A DNA stretch of 64,000 nucleotides from QAND01 sp003150225 (GCF_044357945.1 NZ_CP076563.1:124001-188000), one strand, 5' to 3'; counted from the first letter of the stretch, positions 1 to 8,663 are shown. The notes: a model not told the origin generated them from the letters alone. Numbers and translations are program-made.

Positions 1-111
1 TTTGATTTTGGATAGGTTGACGTTGGAGATACCAACCTGCTCCGCCAGTCCATTGAGGGATATCTTCCTTTCAAGCATTATGCGATCCAGTCGCAACACA
101 ATTTTACCCAT
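1..111 (-). CDS. XRE-family small transcriptional regulator (partial, C-terminus off window)
   Basis: The visible 36 N-terminal residues form the start of a Cro/C1-type helix-turn-helix: a basic first helix (RLDRIMLERKIS) and a recognition region (LAEQVGISNVNLSKIK). Small one-domain regulators of this YozG-like type commonly follow DUF2975 membrane proteins, as here: the DUF2975 stop codon lies 15 bp upstream, so the two are probably one transcript. The likely role is autoregulation of the pair, which is inferred from family behaviour. The gene runs off the left edge of the window, so neither its length nor its C-terminus can be judged. Confidence 0.8.
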   Translation of the reverse strand, partial: MGKIVLRLDRIMLERKISLNGLAEQVGISNVNLSKIK

Positions 112-126
112 AAGACATCCCTTCCT

Positions 127-690
127 TTATACCAGGCCATCCACATCCCGCTGGAGTTCTATGCCGTAGGCAAATATCTGAGATAGGCAGAGAACCACAA
201 TACCGGTGATAAAGCCGCCCAGGCTCATGCTGGTCTCCAGGGACTCGGCGCCCAGAACCAGACGGGCGATCCAGGAGATGAAGAGGCCCAGTACCGGCAC
301 ACCGATGTGGAAGATGCCGATCTCCCGCACCATGCGGACAATGTCGTTCTGGAAGGGGGTATCCCCCTTGGCGAACCAGGTCTTGCCCTTGGCGGTTCGG
401 AGGATCAAATAGATGTTGCGAAACACCATCCCCATCAGACTGCAGAAGAAGAACCCGGCTACGGCGAAGGCCCGCACCGCGCCAAAGCTGACCCCTCCGG
501 CGGGGGTGAGCACACCGATGGAGAAGCCGTAGAACTGGAGCTCTCCGTCGCTCAGGGCCACAAGGCCGGTGGCCCAGTCCTTTGCAACAAAACTCAGGAT
601 AAAGAGCGCAATTGCCGCCAGGATGCCTAGCCAGTGGAGTACCTCCAATACCTTTGCCGTTGCCATTACAAACCGATTTAGTTTTTCCAT
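127..690 (-). CDS. DUF2975 family membrane protein
   Basis: This 187-residue protein has four hydrophobic segments: near the N-terminus (LGILAAIALFILSFVA), around residue 80 (AFAVAGFFFCSLMGMVF), about 125 (GVPVLGLFISWIARLVL), and the C-terminal end (FITGIVVLCLSQIFAYG). This layout and the downstream XRE regulator match the DUF2975/YozG pair. The start is the ATG preceded by GGAGG; an upstream in-frame extension passes through the promoter and has no ribosome site. The biochemical role of DUF2975 is unknown. The product is presumably an integral membrane protein whose level is set by its partner regulator. Confidence 0.8.
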   Translation of the reverse strand: MEKLNRFVMATAKVLEVLHWLGILAAIALFILSFVAKDWATGLVALSDGELQFYGFSIGVLTPAGGVSFGAVRAFAVAGFFFCSLMGMVFRNIYLILRTAKGKTWFAKGDTPFQNDIVRMVREIGIFHIGVPVLGLFISWIARLVLGAESLETSMSLGGFITGIVVLCLSQIFAYGIELQRDVDGLV

Positions 691-730
691 ATGATACTGC
701 CTCCTAAAGTAATAATTGTTCCTGCAAGAA

Positions 731-759
731 AAGATAGCACCAATATTATTGAAAGTCAA
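731..759 (-). promoter_or_regulatory. Promoter of the DUF2975-XRE pair
   Basis: Read on the minus strand, TTGACT is followed after 17 bp by TATCTT. A TGC triplet sits directly before the -10, making it an extended -10. The predicted transcription start is near 724, giving a leader of about 34 nt containing the GGAGG. Confidence 0.65.
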
Positions 760-1140
760 TATATTTTTATTGATAAACATTAAAAATATAGCTTTATTCG
801 TTAAATATTGTAACGGGTGTAGTCCGCGAAATTTGGGGTGGCAGCATTGGTCTTTGATTGCAGCACTTTGGATGGAGGCGGAGGATTGGAGGGAAGAAGG
901 GATAGCCGTAAAATACAACCGACCGGGATGAACCTTCTTTGTAGATACGGTACCGAGAGCACATCGGATATTCATTTGGAACCCAATCACATGATGGCGA
1001 ATGGGCGGGAACGGGCGCATCATCAGACGGCGTCAACGCTGGTCTATGGGGAGCCAGATGAAAAAAGGGAGTGATAGGGGACTTTGGCAGGATCTTTACC
1101 GGAACTTTTTTGGATCAAGAAAAATTGATGGGAAACCATA
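760..1140. other. Intergenic stretch with no recognisable gene
   Basis: The left end is AT-rich and the rest has base composition like the surrounding coding DNA. Short open frames exist on both strands, but none has a ribosome site, a recognisable domain or a coherent protein composition. It may be decayed coding sequence. I see no RNA gene in it. Confidence 0.5.
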
Positions 1141-1169
1141 TTGCCTTATAATCCGCCGGATGCTAGAAT
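1141..1169 (+). promoter_or_regulatory. nrdJ promoter with extended -10
   Basis: TTGCCT, a 17-bp spacer and TAGAAT preceded by TGC form a good sigma-A promoter. The start point would fall near 1176, inside the first NrdR box, which is the geometry expected for repression. Confidence 0.7.
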
Positions 1170-1173
1170 GTTG

Positions 1174-1220
1174 CTACAATATCTAGTGAAATACTCTTAG
1201 AGAAACACAAAATATATGGT
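1174..1220 (+). promoter_or_regulatory. Tandem NrdR boxes controlling nrdJ
   Basis: Two 16-bp elements resemble the NrdR box consensus acaCwAtATaTwGtgt. The first (1174-1189, core CAATATCTAG) matches 12 of 16 positions; the second (1205-1220, ACACAAAATATATGGT) matches 13 of 16. Their starts are 31 bp apart, about three helical turns, which is the spacing known for paired NrdR boxes. They cover the predicted start point and leader of nrdJ, so NrdR repression is the likely control. The nrdR gene is not in the window. Confidence 0.75.
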
Positions 1221-1243
1221 ATACCATGGAGGAGGACAAGCAG

Positions 1244-3526
1244 TTGAAACTATCGGAGAATGCCATTAAAGTGCTGGAACGGCGCTATTTTGCAAAGGAT
1301 GAGGATGGCACCCTTTTGGAAAACGCGGAGGGGATGTTCCGTCGGGTAGCCAGGAGCATTGCCCAGGCGGATTTGAACTTTGATCCCAATGCCGATGTGA
1401 AGGCGCTGGAGGATGCCTTTTACAACCGCATGGTGAATCTGGAGTTCATGCCCAACTCTCCTACTCTGATGAACGCTGGCCGGCCCATGGGCCAGCTTTC
1501 CGCCTGCTTTGTGCTTCCGGTGGAGGATTCCATGGAGGGAATCTTTGACGCGGTGAAAAACGCGGCGCTCATCCATAAGAGCGGTGGCGGCACCGGGTTC
1601 TCCTTTTCCCGGATCCGTCCGGCAGGTGCCAGCGTACGGTCCACCGGCGGTGTGGCCAGCGGCCCCATCAGCTTTATGAAGGTTTTCAACACCGCCACCG
1701 AGGCGGTGAAGCAGGGGGGAACCCGCCGGGGCGCCAATATGGGCATCCTGCGGGTGGACCATCCCAATATTTTGGACTTTATCACCTGTAAGAAGAATCC
1801 CGAAGAGATCACCAATTTCAATATCTCCGTGGGCCTTACCGAGGCCTTTATGCGGGCGGTGGAAGCTGGCGAGGAATATGAGCTCATTGATCCCGCCCAC
1901 GGCGACGTGGTGGGCACCCTCAACGCCAAGATGGTGTTTGACCTCATCGTGGATATGGCTTGGACCAACGGCGAGCCCGGCATCATCTTCCTGGACCGGC
2001 TCAACGAGGATAACCCCGTGCCGCAGCTGGGCCAGGTGGAAAGCACCAATCCCTGTGGCGAACAGCCCCTTTTGCCCTATGAAAGCTGCAACCTGGGCAG
2101 CATCAACCTAAACGCCGTTATGACGGAACAGAACGGCAAGTATGCCCTGGATTTTGACAAGCTGGGTCAGGTGGTGGACGATGCGGTCCATTTCCTGGAC
2201 AACGTCATTGAGGTAAACAACTACCCCCTCCCCGAGATTGAGGAGATGACCAAAAAAACCCGGAAGATCGGCCTTGGTATCATGGGCTTTGCGGAGCTGC
2301 TGTATAAGCTGAAGATTCCCTACGACTCCGATCAAGCCATTGAGACCGCCGAGATCGTCATGAAGTTTATCGATGACCGGAGCAAGGAGGCCAGCCGGAA
2401 GCTGGCTGAGGTGCGAGGAGCTTTTCCGGCTTTTGCTGGCAGCGTATATGACGGCGGTCCGGCCATGCGCAACGCCACCACCACCACCATCGCGCCTACG
2501 GGCACCATCAGCATCATCTGTGGAGCCAGCAGCGGAATCGAGCCTTTGTTTGCCCTGGCCTTTGTCCGAAACGTCATGGACAACGACGCGCTGCCCGAGG
2601 TGAACCCCTATTTTGAGGAGGTGGCCCGGGAAGAGGGATTCTATTCTCCCCAGGTTATGCGGGATATCGCCGCCCATGGCTCCGTCCGGGGAGTGGACGG
2701 GGTGCCGGAGGAGTACCAGCGCATTTTTGCCACCGCCCACGATGTTTCCCCTGAATATCACATCCGCATGCAGGCTGCTTTCCAGAAGTATGTGGATAAC
2801 GCCGTCAGCAAGACCGTAAACTTCAGCCATGACGCTACCCGGGAGGACGTCCGGGAGGCTTATATGCTGGCCTTTTCCCTGGGCTGCAAGGGCGTGACCA
2901 TCTATCGGGATGGCAGCCGGGACAGCCAGGTGCTGAACATTGGCACCTCCTTGGACAAGGCGCCGGAAGCTCCGGCGGCGCCGGTGAAGATCGTGCCCCG
3001 GCCCCGGCCCGATGTGACCCAGGGCTATACTGAAAAGGTGAAGATGGGCTGTGGAAATCTGTACATCACCGTCAACTACGATGACAAGGGCATTTGCGAG
3101 GTGTTTACCAATCTGGGCCGGGCCGGCGGTTGCCCCTCCCAGAGCGAGGCCACCAGCCGCCTGGTGTCCACCGCTCTTAGAAGCGGTATGGATGTGCCCA
3201 CCATTGTGGAGCAGCTGAAGGGCATTCGCTGCCATTCCACCATGCGGCAGAAGGGGCTGAAGGTGCTGTCCTGTCCTGATGCCATCGGCCGGGCTATTGA
3301 GAAGGTATATAAGATGATCCAGGGCCAGGAGGCCATCCGGCCCACCGTGGATTTTGATGCCGACGATGAAAGCCGGGAGTGCACCGGCAACTGCCAAGTA
3401 TGCCCCAGCCGGAGTTCCTGCGGCGACGCCCAGGTGGACAGCCCCTGTCCCGAGTGCGGAAGCCCTATGGAGCACGAGGGCGGCTGCGTCATCTGCCGGG
3501 CCTGTGGATACAGTAAGTGCGGCTGA
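1244..3526 (+). CDS. nrdJ: Vitamin B12-dependent ribonucleoside-diphosphate reductase (class II)
   Basis: Converts ribonucleotides to deoxyribonucleotides using adenosylcobalamin to generate a thiyl radical. The active-site strand NPCGEQPLLPYESCNLGSIN lies near residue 270 and carries the redox cysteine (NPCGE) and the thiyl cysteine (ESCNL). A TSCPD-type domain occupies roughly residues 590-690. The C-terminus is cysteine-rich (CTGNCQVC, CPECG, CRACGYSKCG), supplying a zinc-ribbon-like tail and the reducing cysteines. There is no N-terminal ATP cone. The start chosen is TTG at 1244, because GGAGGAGG sits 8 nt before it; the ATG at 1226 has no ribosome site and would add six residues. The gene is monocistronic, with NrdR boxes upstream and a hairpin downstream. 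Confidence 0.95.
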   Translation: MKLSENAIKVLERRYFAKDEDGTLLENAEGMFRRVARSIAQADLNFDPNADVKALEDAFYNRMVNLEFMPNSPTLMNAGRPMGQLSACFVLPVEDSMEGIFDAVKNAALIHKSGGGTGFSFSRIRPAGASVRSTGGVASGPISFMKVFNTATEAVKQGGTRRGANMGILRVDHPNILDFITCKKNPEEITNFNISVGLTEAFMRAVEAGEEYELIDPAHGDVVGTLNAKMVFDLIVDMAWTNGEPGIIFLDRLNEDNPVPQLGQVESTNPCGEQPLLPYESCNLGSINLNAVMTEQNGKYALDFDKLGQVVDDAVHFLDNVIEVNNYPLPEIEEMTKKTRKIGLGIMGFAELLYKLKIPYDSDQAIETAEIVMKFIDDRSKEASRKLAEVRGAFPAFAGSVYDGGPAMRNATTTTIAPTGTISIICGASSGIEPLFALAFVRNVMDNDALPEVNPYFEEVAREEGFYSPQVMRDIAAHGSVRGVDGVPEEYQRIFATAHDVSPEYHIRMQAAFQKYVDNAVSKTVNFSHDATREDVREAYMLAFSLGCKGVTIYRDGSRDSQVLNIGTSLDKAPEAPAAPVKIVPRPRPDVTQGYTEKVKMGCGNLYITVNYDDKGICEVFTNLGRAGGCPSQSEATSRLVSTALRSGMDVPTIVEQLKGIRCHSTMRQKGLKVLSCPDAIGRAIEKVYKMIQGQEAIRPTVDFDADDESRECTGNCQVCPSRSSCGDAQVDSPCPECGSPMEHEGGCVICRACGYSKCG

Positions 3527-3552
3527 TAACCCATTGGAACATCCTTGCACCG

Positions 3553-3590
3553 TTTGCGTCTAATTGTTAGAATTAGACGCAAACTTTTTT
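3553..3590 (+). terminator. Terminator after nrdJ
   Basis: A perfect 13-bp stem (TTTGCGTCTAATT and its complement) with a 5-nt loop GTTAG is followed by CTTTTTT. It ends only 9 nt before the next start codon, so it may also gate expression of the downstream gene. Confidence 0.85.
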
Positions 3591-3599
3591 GGTGATGAG

Positions 3600-4277
3600 A
3601 TGAAAGATGAATTTCTTGAACAACTGAATGCCTATGCCGATGGGGAGCTGTCGGAAAAGGATCGACAGCGGGTGGAGGAACATTTGGCCGCCTGTCCGGA
3701 ATGCCGGGCCGCCTATGAGGAGATTTTGGAGCTGAAAGCGCTGATGGGCGAGGCGAAGACCCCGCAGGGGTTATCGGCTCGGTGGCGTCAGGCGGCGGCG
3801 CGATCCCAGGAGCGAAAGGCACGCGGCCGCCGGATGGTGCGCACCGTGGCCTCCTTGGCGGCTGTGGCCTGTGTTGGAATCCTCTGTTTTCGGGCGATGC
3901 CCTGGTGGAGCGGAGATCAACCGACGGATCAACCTGCTTCCCCAGCTCTGGAAGCACGGGAGGAGACCGAAGGGGGCTCCACGGATGCCGTCAGCCGAGC
4001 AGCCGAACAGGAGAGCATGCTGCAGGATAGCGCCGAAGAGAAGAACGCGCTGTCTGCGCTCCAGAAGCAGGATGGGGCGGTTCTTGCCATGGAGGAGGAC
4101 GACGCCATGGATATGGTGGCGGATCTTGGTTTAAAAAAAGCCACCAGAGAGGATAATGTGCTTTCCCTTTCCCTCTCCCAGGAGGAGGGGCAACGGGTAC
4201 TGGCCTGGCTTAATGACCGGGGATATCACCTTGGCTGCCAAGGGCCGCCGTTGCATCTTACCATTACGCTACAATAG
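3600..4277 (+). CDS. Zinc-finger anti-sigma factor-like membrane protein
   Basis: The first 40 residues form a putative zinc-finger of the anti-sigma type, with an H-x3-C-x2-C core (EHLAACPECRAAYEE). A single membrane helix follows near residue 80-100 (VASLAAVACVGILCF), then an acidic, low-complexity presumably extracytoplasmic region and a small C-terminal domain. This is the layout of RsiW-like anti-sigma factors, which hold an ECF sigma factor at the membrane. No ECF sigma gene is adjacent, which is unusual. The ATG was chosen because an earlier in-frame TTG lies inside the upstream hairpin. The ribosome site (GGTGATG) is weak. Other zinc-finger membrane proteins cannot be excluded. Confidence 0.7.
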   Translation: MKDEFLEQLNAYADGELSEKDRQRVEEHLAACPECRAAYEEILELKALMGEAKTPQGLSARWRQAAARSQERKARGRRMVRTVASLAAVACVGILCFRAMPWWSGDQPTDQPASPALEAREETEGGSTDAVSRAAEQESMLQDSAEEKNALSALQKQDGAVLAMEEDDAMDMVADLGLKKATREDNVLSLSLSQEEGQRVLAWLNDRGYHLGCQGPPLHLTITLQ

Positions 4278-4288
4278 GCCGATTTCCA

Positions 4289-4321
4289 CGCCCTTGGAGT
4301 AAAATCCGAGGGCGCTTTTTT
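4289..4321 (+). terminator. Terminator after the anti-sigma-like gene
   Basis: A 10-bp stem with one G-T pair (CGCCCTTGGA with TCCGAGGGCG) and a 6-nt loop is followed by CTTTTTT. Confidence 0.8.
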
Positions 4322-4427
4322 GTGGCTTTCTGTGGCTTTTCCAGAAAACGCCCTGGGGCGGCTTTGGGACCGTAGGACCCCTTTCGGAATTTGGACGGAA
4401 AAACCATCCTATTTCTGGGAAAAAACT

Positions 4428-4456
4428 TTGTAATTGAGGACATAGTCTGCTAAAAT
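4428..4456 (+). promoter_or_regulatory. Promoter of the EF-G-like gene
   Basis: TTGTAA, a 17-bp spacer and TAAAAT preceded by TGC. The predicted leader is about 75 nt, and I see no riboswitch in it. Confidence 0.55.
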
Positions 4457-4536
4457 GTAAAAGTAACTGTCGGGAGCAGTAAACGGAAAACAACTTTTGA
4501 TTTTCATATACCATAACAATGGCAAGGGGGACTACT

Positions 4537-6618
4537 ATGAAGAACTACAACGCCCAATCCCTCCGCAATGTGGCCATCGTCGGCCATGGCAGCGAGGGGA
4601 AGACCACGCTGACGGAAGCCATTATGTTCAACGCCGGGCTCATCGACCGGATGGGTAAGGTGGAGGACGGAAACACCGTCTCCGACTACGATGCCGAGGA
4701 GATCCGCAGGGGCATTTCTATTTCTGCCTCGTTGGCGCCCGTTGAGCACAAGGACGTGAAAATCAACTTCATCGACGCACCTGGGTATTTTGACTTCGTC
4801 GGTGAGATGGTGCAGGCTATGCATCTGGCCGATAGTGCCCTCATCGTCGTAGGAGCCATGAGCGGCATTGCCGTGGGCACCGAGAAGGCCTGGGATATGT
4901 GCGAGAAAAAGGGCATGCCTCGGATGATCTTCGTCAACCAGATGGATCGCGAGCATGCCGATTATCAGAAGGTATTCCATGAATTAAAGGAGAAATACGG
5001 TACCCATGTGGCGCCCATTGCCTGCCCCATTCTAGAGGGGGGCAAGATCACCGGCTATGTGGACATCGTCTCCATGAAGGCTTACCGGATCAACGGAAAG
5101 GCCTATGCTGAGACCGAAATCCCCGGCGACCTGGCGGACTTCATCGAGGAGTGCCGGGAGGCTTTGGTGGAAGCCGCTGCTGAGACCGATGACGCCCTTT
5201 TGGAGAAGTTCTTTGGAGGAGAGGAGCTCAGCGAGGAGGAGATCATCTCCGGTCTCCGTACCGGTATCAATCAGGGACAGGTGGCCCCCATGCTGGGCGG
5301 TGCCGCTGCACCCAATCTTCTGATTGCTCCCCTGGTGGATGCCATCGTAAAGTTCCTGCCCTCGCCCGCCGATCGGCCGGCGGTGACGGTAACGGACGTA
5401 AAATCCGGTGAGGAGATCGCCCTTTCCTGCGACGAATCCGCGCCTTTTGCCGCCCAGGTCATCAAGACTGTGGCCGATCCTTTTGTGGGGAAACTCTCCA
5501 TTTTCCGGGTATATTCCGGCTCCCTTAAGGGCGGAAGCTCCTTCCTGAACGTCAGCCGGGATAAGACCGAGAAGGTTGGATCCATTTCCTCCATGCGGGG
5601 CAAAAAGCAGGTTGAGATGGATCGCATCATCGCTGGGGATATCGGCGCCATCGCCAAGCTCCAGAATACCGGCACCGGAGATTCCATCTGCGATCCCGCC
5701 CGGCCGGTACGGTTTGCGGATATGGAGTTCCCGGCCCCCTGCATCTCCATGGCGGTCAACGTCATGAAGGAAGGGGAGGAGGATAAGGTCTTCGGCGGTC
5801 TGGTCCGTCTGGAGGAGGAAGATCCTACCTTTGAGCTGGAGAAAACCACCGATACCATTGAAACCTTGATCAAGGGAATGGGCGAGCTCCATCTTGAGGT
5901 GATCATCAAGAAGCTGGAGAATAAGTTTGGCGTCAGCGCTAAGTTGAGCGAGCCCAAGGTGGCCTATCGGGAAACCATCCGCAAGGCCGTTAAGGCGGAG
6001 GGCCGTCATAAAAAGCAGTCGGGCGGACACGGCCAGTTTGGCCACTGCTGGATTGAGTTTGAGCCCCTTTACGATGGCCAGGACTTTGAGTTTGTGGATA
6101 AAGTCGTGGGCGGCGTGGTACCCCGTCAGTTTATTCCCGCGGTGGAAAAGGGCTTGCGGGAGAACCTGAGCCGGGGCGTGCTGGCCGGATATCCCATTGT
6201 GGGGATCCGCGCTACCCTTTACGACGGTTCCTATCATGCGGTGGACAGCTCGGAAATGGCCTTTAAAACGGCTGCCCGCCTGGCTCTGCGCAAGGGCTGC
6301 TCTGAGGCGAACCCGGTGCTGCTGGAGCCCATCTATAAGGTCAACGTCCAGATCCCCGATGAGTACATGGGGGATATCATCGGCGATATGAACCGCCGCC
6401 GGGGTCGGATCATGGGAATGAATCCTCTGGAAGGCGGCTTGCAAGAGGTAATGGCCGAGGTTCCCCAGGCGGAGATGTTCCGCTACGCCACCGACCTGCG
6501 CAGCATGACCCAGGCCCGCGGTACCTTCGATATGACCTTCGAGCGGTATGAAGAGGTTCCCAGCAACATTGCCCAGAAGATCATCGAAAACGCCAAGATT
6601 GAGGAGGACGAGGACTAA
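4537..6618 (+). CDS. fusA2: Elongation factor G-like translational GTPase (EF-G paralogue)
   Basis: A 693-residue EF-G family protein: GTPase domain I, then domains II-V. The P-loop (residues 16-24) reads GHGSEGKTT instead of the GHVDHGKTT of housekeeping EF-G. Switch II reads DAPGYFDF (canonical DTPGH), and G4 is NQMD rather than NKMD. These departures place it in the EF-G2/FusA2-like group, whose role is poorly defined; it is probably not the main translocase. The ATG at 4537 follows AAGGGGG at good spacing, and an ATG six codons upstream lacks a site. The gene stands alone between terminators, not in the usual str operon, which supports the paralogue reading. Confidence 0.85.
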   Translation: MKNYNAQSLRNVAIVGHGSEGKTTLTEAIMFNAGLIDRMGKVEDGNTVSDYDAEEIRRGISISASLAPVEHKDVKINFIDAPGYFDFVGEMVQAMHLADSALIVVGAMSGIAVGTEKAWDMCEKKGMPRMIFVNQMDREHADYQKVFHELKEKYGTHVAPIACPILEGGKITGYVDIVSMKAYRINGKAYAETEIPGDLADFIEECREALVEAAAETDDALLEKFFGGEELSEEEIISGLRTGINQGQVAPMLGGAAAPNLLIAPLVDAIVKFLPSPADRPAVTVTDVKSGEEIALSCDESAPFAAQVIKTVADPFVGKLSIFRVYSGSLKGGSSFLNVSRDKTEKVGSISSMRGKKQVEMDRIIAGDIGAIAKLQNTGTGDSICDPARPVRFADMEFPAPCISMAVNVMKEGEEDKVFGGLVRLEEEDPTFELEKTTDTIETLIKGMGELHLEVIIKKLENKFGVSAKLSEPKVAYRETIRKAVKAEGRHKKQSGGHGQFGHCWIEFEPLYDGQDFEFVDKVVGGVVPRQFIPAVEKGLRENLSRGVLAGYPIVGIRATLYDGSYHAVDSSEMAFKTAARLALRKGCSEANPVLLEPIYKVNVQIPDEYMGDIIGDMNRRRGRIMGMNPLEGGLQEVMAEVPQAEMFRYATDLRSMTQARGTFDMTFERYEEVPSNIAQKIIENAKIEEDED

Positions 6619-6643
6619 CCCTCCTCTCAACAGGACAGCAAGT

Positions 6644-6672
6644 AAAAAGCTGCAACGCTGTTGCAGCTTTTT
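6644..6672 (+). terminator. Terminator after the EF-G-like gene
   Basis: A 13-bp stem (AAAAAGCTGCAAC with GTTGCAGCTTTTT) and a tight loop, with the T-run inside the right arm. Confidence 0.85.
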
Positions 6673-6688
6673 CCATGGAGTGAATGAA

Positions 6689-7588
6689 ATGTATCGTATT
6701 ACCGTTCCGGCCAGCAGCGCAAACCTAGGTCCCGGCTTCGATTGCATGGGAGTAGCGCTGACCCTTTATAACACCGTGACCCTGGCGCCTAGCCCGGCTC
6801 TATCCATCCGTGTAACGGGGGAGAGCGCGACCCGCATTGCCCGCAATCAGCGGAACCTGGTCTATGCTACCTATGCCCGGACCATGGAGTGGTGGGGGCT
6901 GGAGCCCCAGCCCATCCGCCTTGTGCAGGAAAACCGCGTTCCCAGTACCCGAGGTTTGGGCAGCAGTTCCACCGCCATCGTGGCCGGGATTCTATCGGCC
7001 TATGCCATGGCGGGGCGGGAGGTGGACCGGGAGGAAGCGCTAAGCTTGGCCACCCTGGCGGAAGGCCATCCCGATAACGTGGCTCCCGCTATCTTGGGAG
7101 GATTTACGGTATCCTTCTTTGACGGGGCCAACACCTATAGCATCCGGCAGGATGTGCCGTCTGAGGTGGTGTTTGTGGCGCTGGTTCCGGATTTTGAGCT
7201 ATCCACTCGCAAGGCGCGGGAGGTACTCCCCAAAGAGGTATCCCAGGCGGACGCGGTCTTTAACCTGTCTCGGGGGGCATACCTGTCCGCCGCCATGATG
7301 GCGGGGGATGTGAAGAAAGCCGCCGCAGCGATGGAGGATCGTCTCCATCAAAACCAGCGCAGTGTGTTGATCCCCGGTTACGGGATCATCGCGGATGCAG
7401 CCCGATCGGCGGGAGCCATGGCGGTCTATCTTTCGGGCGCTGGCCCTACCATGATGGCTTTGGTGGAGGGGGAAAGGGTGAAGGGATTCACCGTCCAGAT
7501 GCGGAGCGCCTTGGAACAGCTATCCAACCACTGGAGGATCTTGCCTCTATCGGTTTGCAACGGAGGAGCGCGGCTGGAGCGGATCTAA
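6689..7588 (+). CDS. thrB: Homoserine kinase
   Basis: GHMP-family kinase of 299 residues that phosphorylates homoserine in threonine synthesis. The N-terminus (VPASSANLGPGFDCMGVAL) is diagnostic for ThrB. The ATP-binding motif follows near residue 90 (STRGLGSSSTAIVAG), and the C-terminal GHMP motif is SGAGPTMMAL. The start is the ATG with GGAG 8 nt upstream; a longer in-frame extension would overlap the previous gene's terminator and is not used. No other threonine gene is nearby, so it is separated from thrC and hom. Confidence 0.93.
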   Translation: MYRITVPASSANLGPGFDCMGVALTLYNTVTLAPSPALSIRVTGESATRIARNQRNLVYATYARTMEWWGLEPQPIRLVQENRVPSTRGLGSSSTAIVAGILSAYAMAGREVDREEALSLATLAEGHPDNVAPAILGGFTVSFFDGANTYSIRQDVPSEVVFVALVPDFELSTRKAREVLPKEVSQADAVFNLSRGAYLSAAMMAGDVKKAAAAMEDRLHQNQRSVLIPGYGIIADAARSAGAMAVYLSGAGPTMMALVEGERVKGFTVQMRSALEQLSNHWRILPLSVCNGGARLERI

Positions 7589-7658
7589 CGATTATTTTGT
7601 TGTGACCTGATCAATCAGGACGGGGAGTCCCTGCCCTTTCTTGAAGGATGTGACGCCG

Positions 7659-8498
7659 ATGAGTCGGCCAATTGGACAGAAGAACAGAAATGGGCACGCT
7701 TCCTCCCGTAAAAACCACAGTCAACGCGCCGGGAAAAAGAGGACGCGACGCCGTCCCACCGCACGGACATGGTGGTTTTTCGTGTCGCTGGTACTCGTAG
7801 TGGCATGTATCCTTGTGGTCCATCGCGCCATGTTCGGATGGGAGGCACGGCGGCTGCTCCATGTTCCCTATTTGGATCAATCCCTGGAATACCCCACCGG
7901 CTGTGAATCCGTTACCACCGTCATGGCCCTGCGCTATGCGGGGGTGGACATCACCGTGGATGAATTCATTCAGAACTACCTGTCCCAGGAGGATCTGGTG
8001 ACGGAAAATGGCGTTACCTACGGCCCTGACCCCAACGATGCGTTTGTGGGAAGTCCCTATGAGCCAGATGGATTTGGTTGCTATGCCCGTACCATCGCTG
8101 TGGCATGCCGGGATATCGTTATAGAGCGTAATCTTACGGATTTTTATGTGGACAATGAGACGGGAAGCGATTTGCAGAAGCTGGTGATCCGGTATGTGGA
8201 TCGGGATATCCCGGTGATCCTTTGGGCCAGTATGGAAATGAAGGGCGTCCATCCCGGAAAGCAATGGGTGATCCGGGAAACAGGGGAGACTTTCACCTGG
8301 AAGGCGGGAGAACACTGTCTTTTGCTGGTGGGTTACGACGACCTATACTACTACTTTAACGATCCCCGCAAAAACAGCGGCACGGTACGGTATCCAAAGG
8401 AGCTGGTGGAAACCTGCTATGGGGAAATGGGCAAACAGGCCGTGGTGGTTCGCAAGGAAGAAAGCGAGACGTGGTGGGAGGAAAAGTTGATGCAGTAG
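7659..8498 (+). CDS. C39-like papain-fold peptidase, membrane anchored (first of a tandem pair)
   Basis: 279 residues: a very basic N-terminus (K/R-rich to residue 36), one membrane helix (about 38-54, WWFFVSLVLVVACILVV), then a C39-like domain outside the membrane. Catalytic residues are visible: Gln74, Cys82 (YPTGCES), His219 (GEHCLLLVGYD) and Asp235 (YFNDP). This is the peptidase C39-like (YvpB type) arrangement without an ABC transporter, so it is unlikely to be a bacteriocin leader peptidase. The substrate is unknown. The ATG follows GAAGGATG, and a TTG six codons earlier is a poorer start. A paralogue lies immediately downstream. Confidence 0.8.
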   Translation: MSRPIGQKNRNGHASSRKNHSQRAGKKRTRRRPTARTWWFFVSLVLVVACILVVHRAMFGWEARRLLHVPYLDQSLEYPTGCESVTTVMALRYAGVDITVDEFIQNYLSQEDLVTENGVTYGPDPNDAFVGSPYEPDGFGCYARTIAVACRDIVIERNLTDFYVDNETGSDLQKLVIRYVDRDIPVILWASMEMKGVHPGKQWVIRETGETFTWKAGEHCLLLVGYDDLYYYFNDPRKNSGTVRYPKELVETCYGEMGKQAVVVRKEESETWWEEKLMQ

Positions 8499-8547
8499 AA
8501 GGCAGCTTCCCTCCATAGCATAGGGTAAAAATGGTACGCAAATATGG

Positions 8548-8577
8548 AAAGAGCGCCACGAAATATGGCGCTCTTTT
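8548..8577 (+). terminator. Terminator between the two C39-like genes
   Basis: An 11-bp perfect stem (AAAGAGCGCCA with TGGCGCTCTTT) and a 7-nt loop. It suggests that the paralogues are transcribed separately. Confidence 0.8.
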
Positions 8578-8663
8578 GTGGTTTTTTTGGAATCTTTGTG
8601 GACTTGGCCTGCCTGATCTGGGTTTATGGTAAACTGATAAAAAACGAAAAAGGTTGTGATCAT

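Noticed and set aside
838..1074. Short plus-strand frame in the gap before nrdJ
   Set aside because: No ribosome site, unusual composition, and overlapped by equally poor frames on the other strand.
2108..3550. Long antisense open frame of about 480 codons across nrdJ
   Set aside because: It mirrors the codon pattern of a GC-rich gene on the other strand and has a His/Gly/Leu-rich composition, no domain and no ribosome site.
5032..6747. Long antisense open frame over the EF-G-like gene
   Set aside because: Shadow frame; the plus-strand EF-G family protein is unambiguous.
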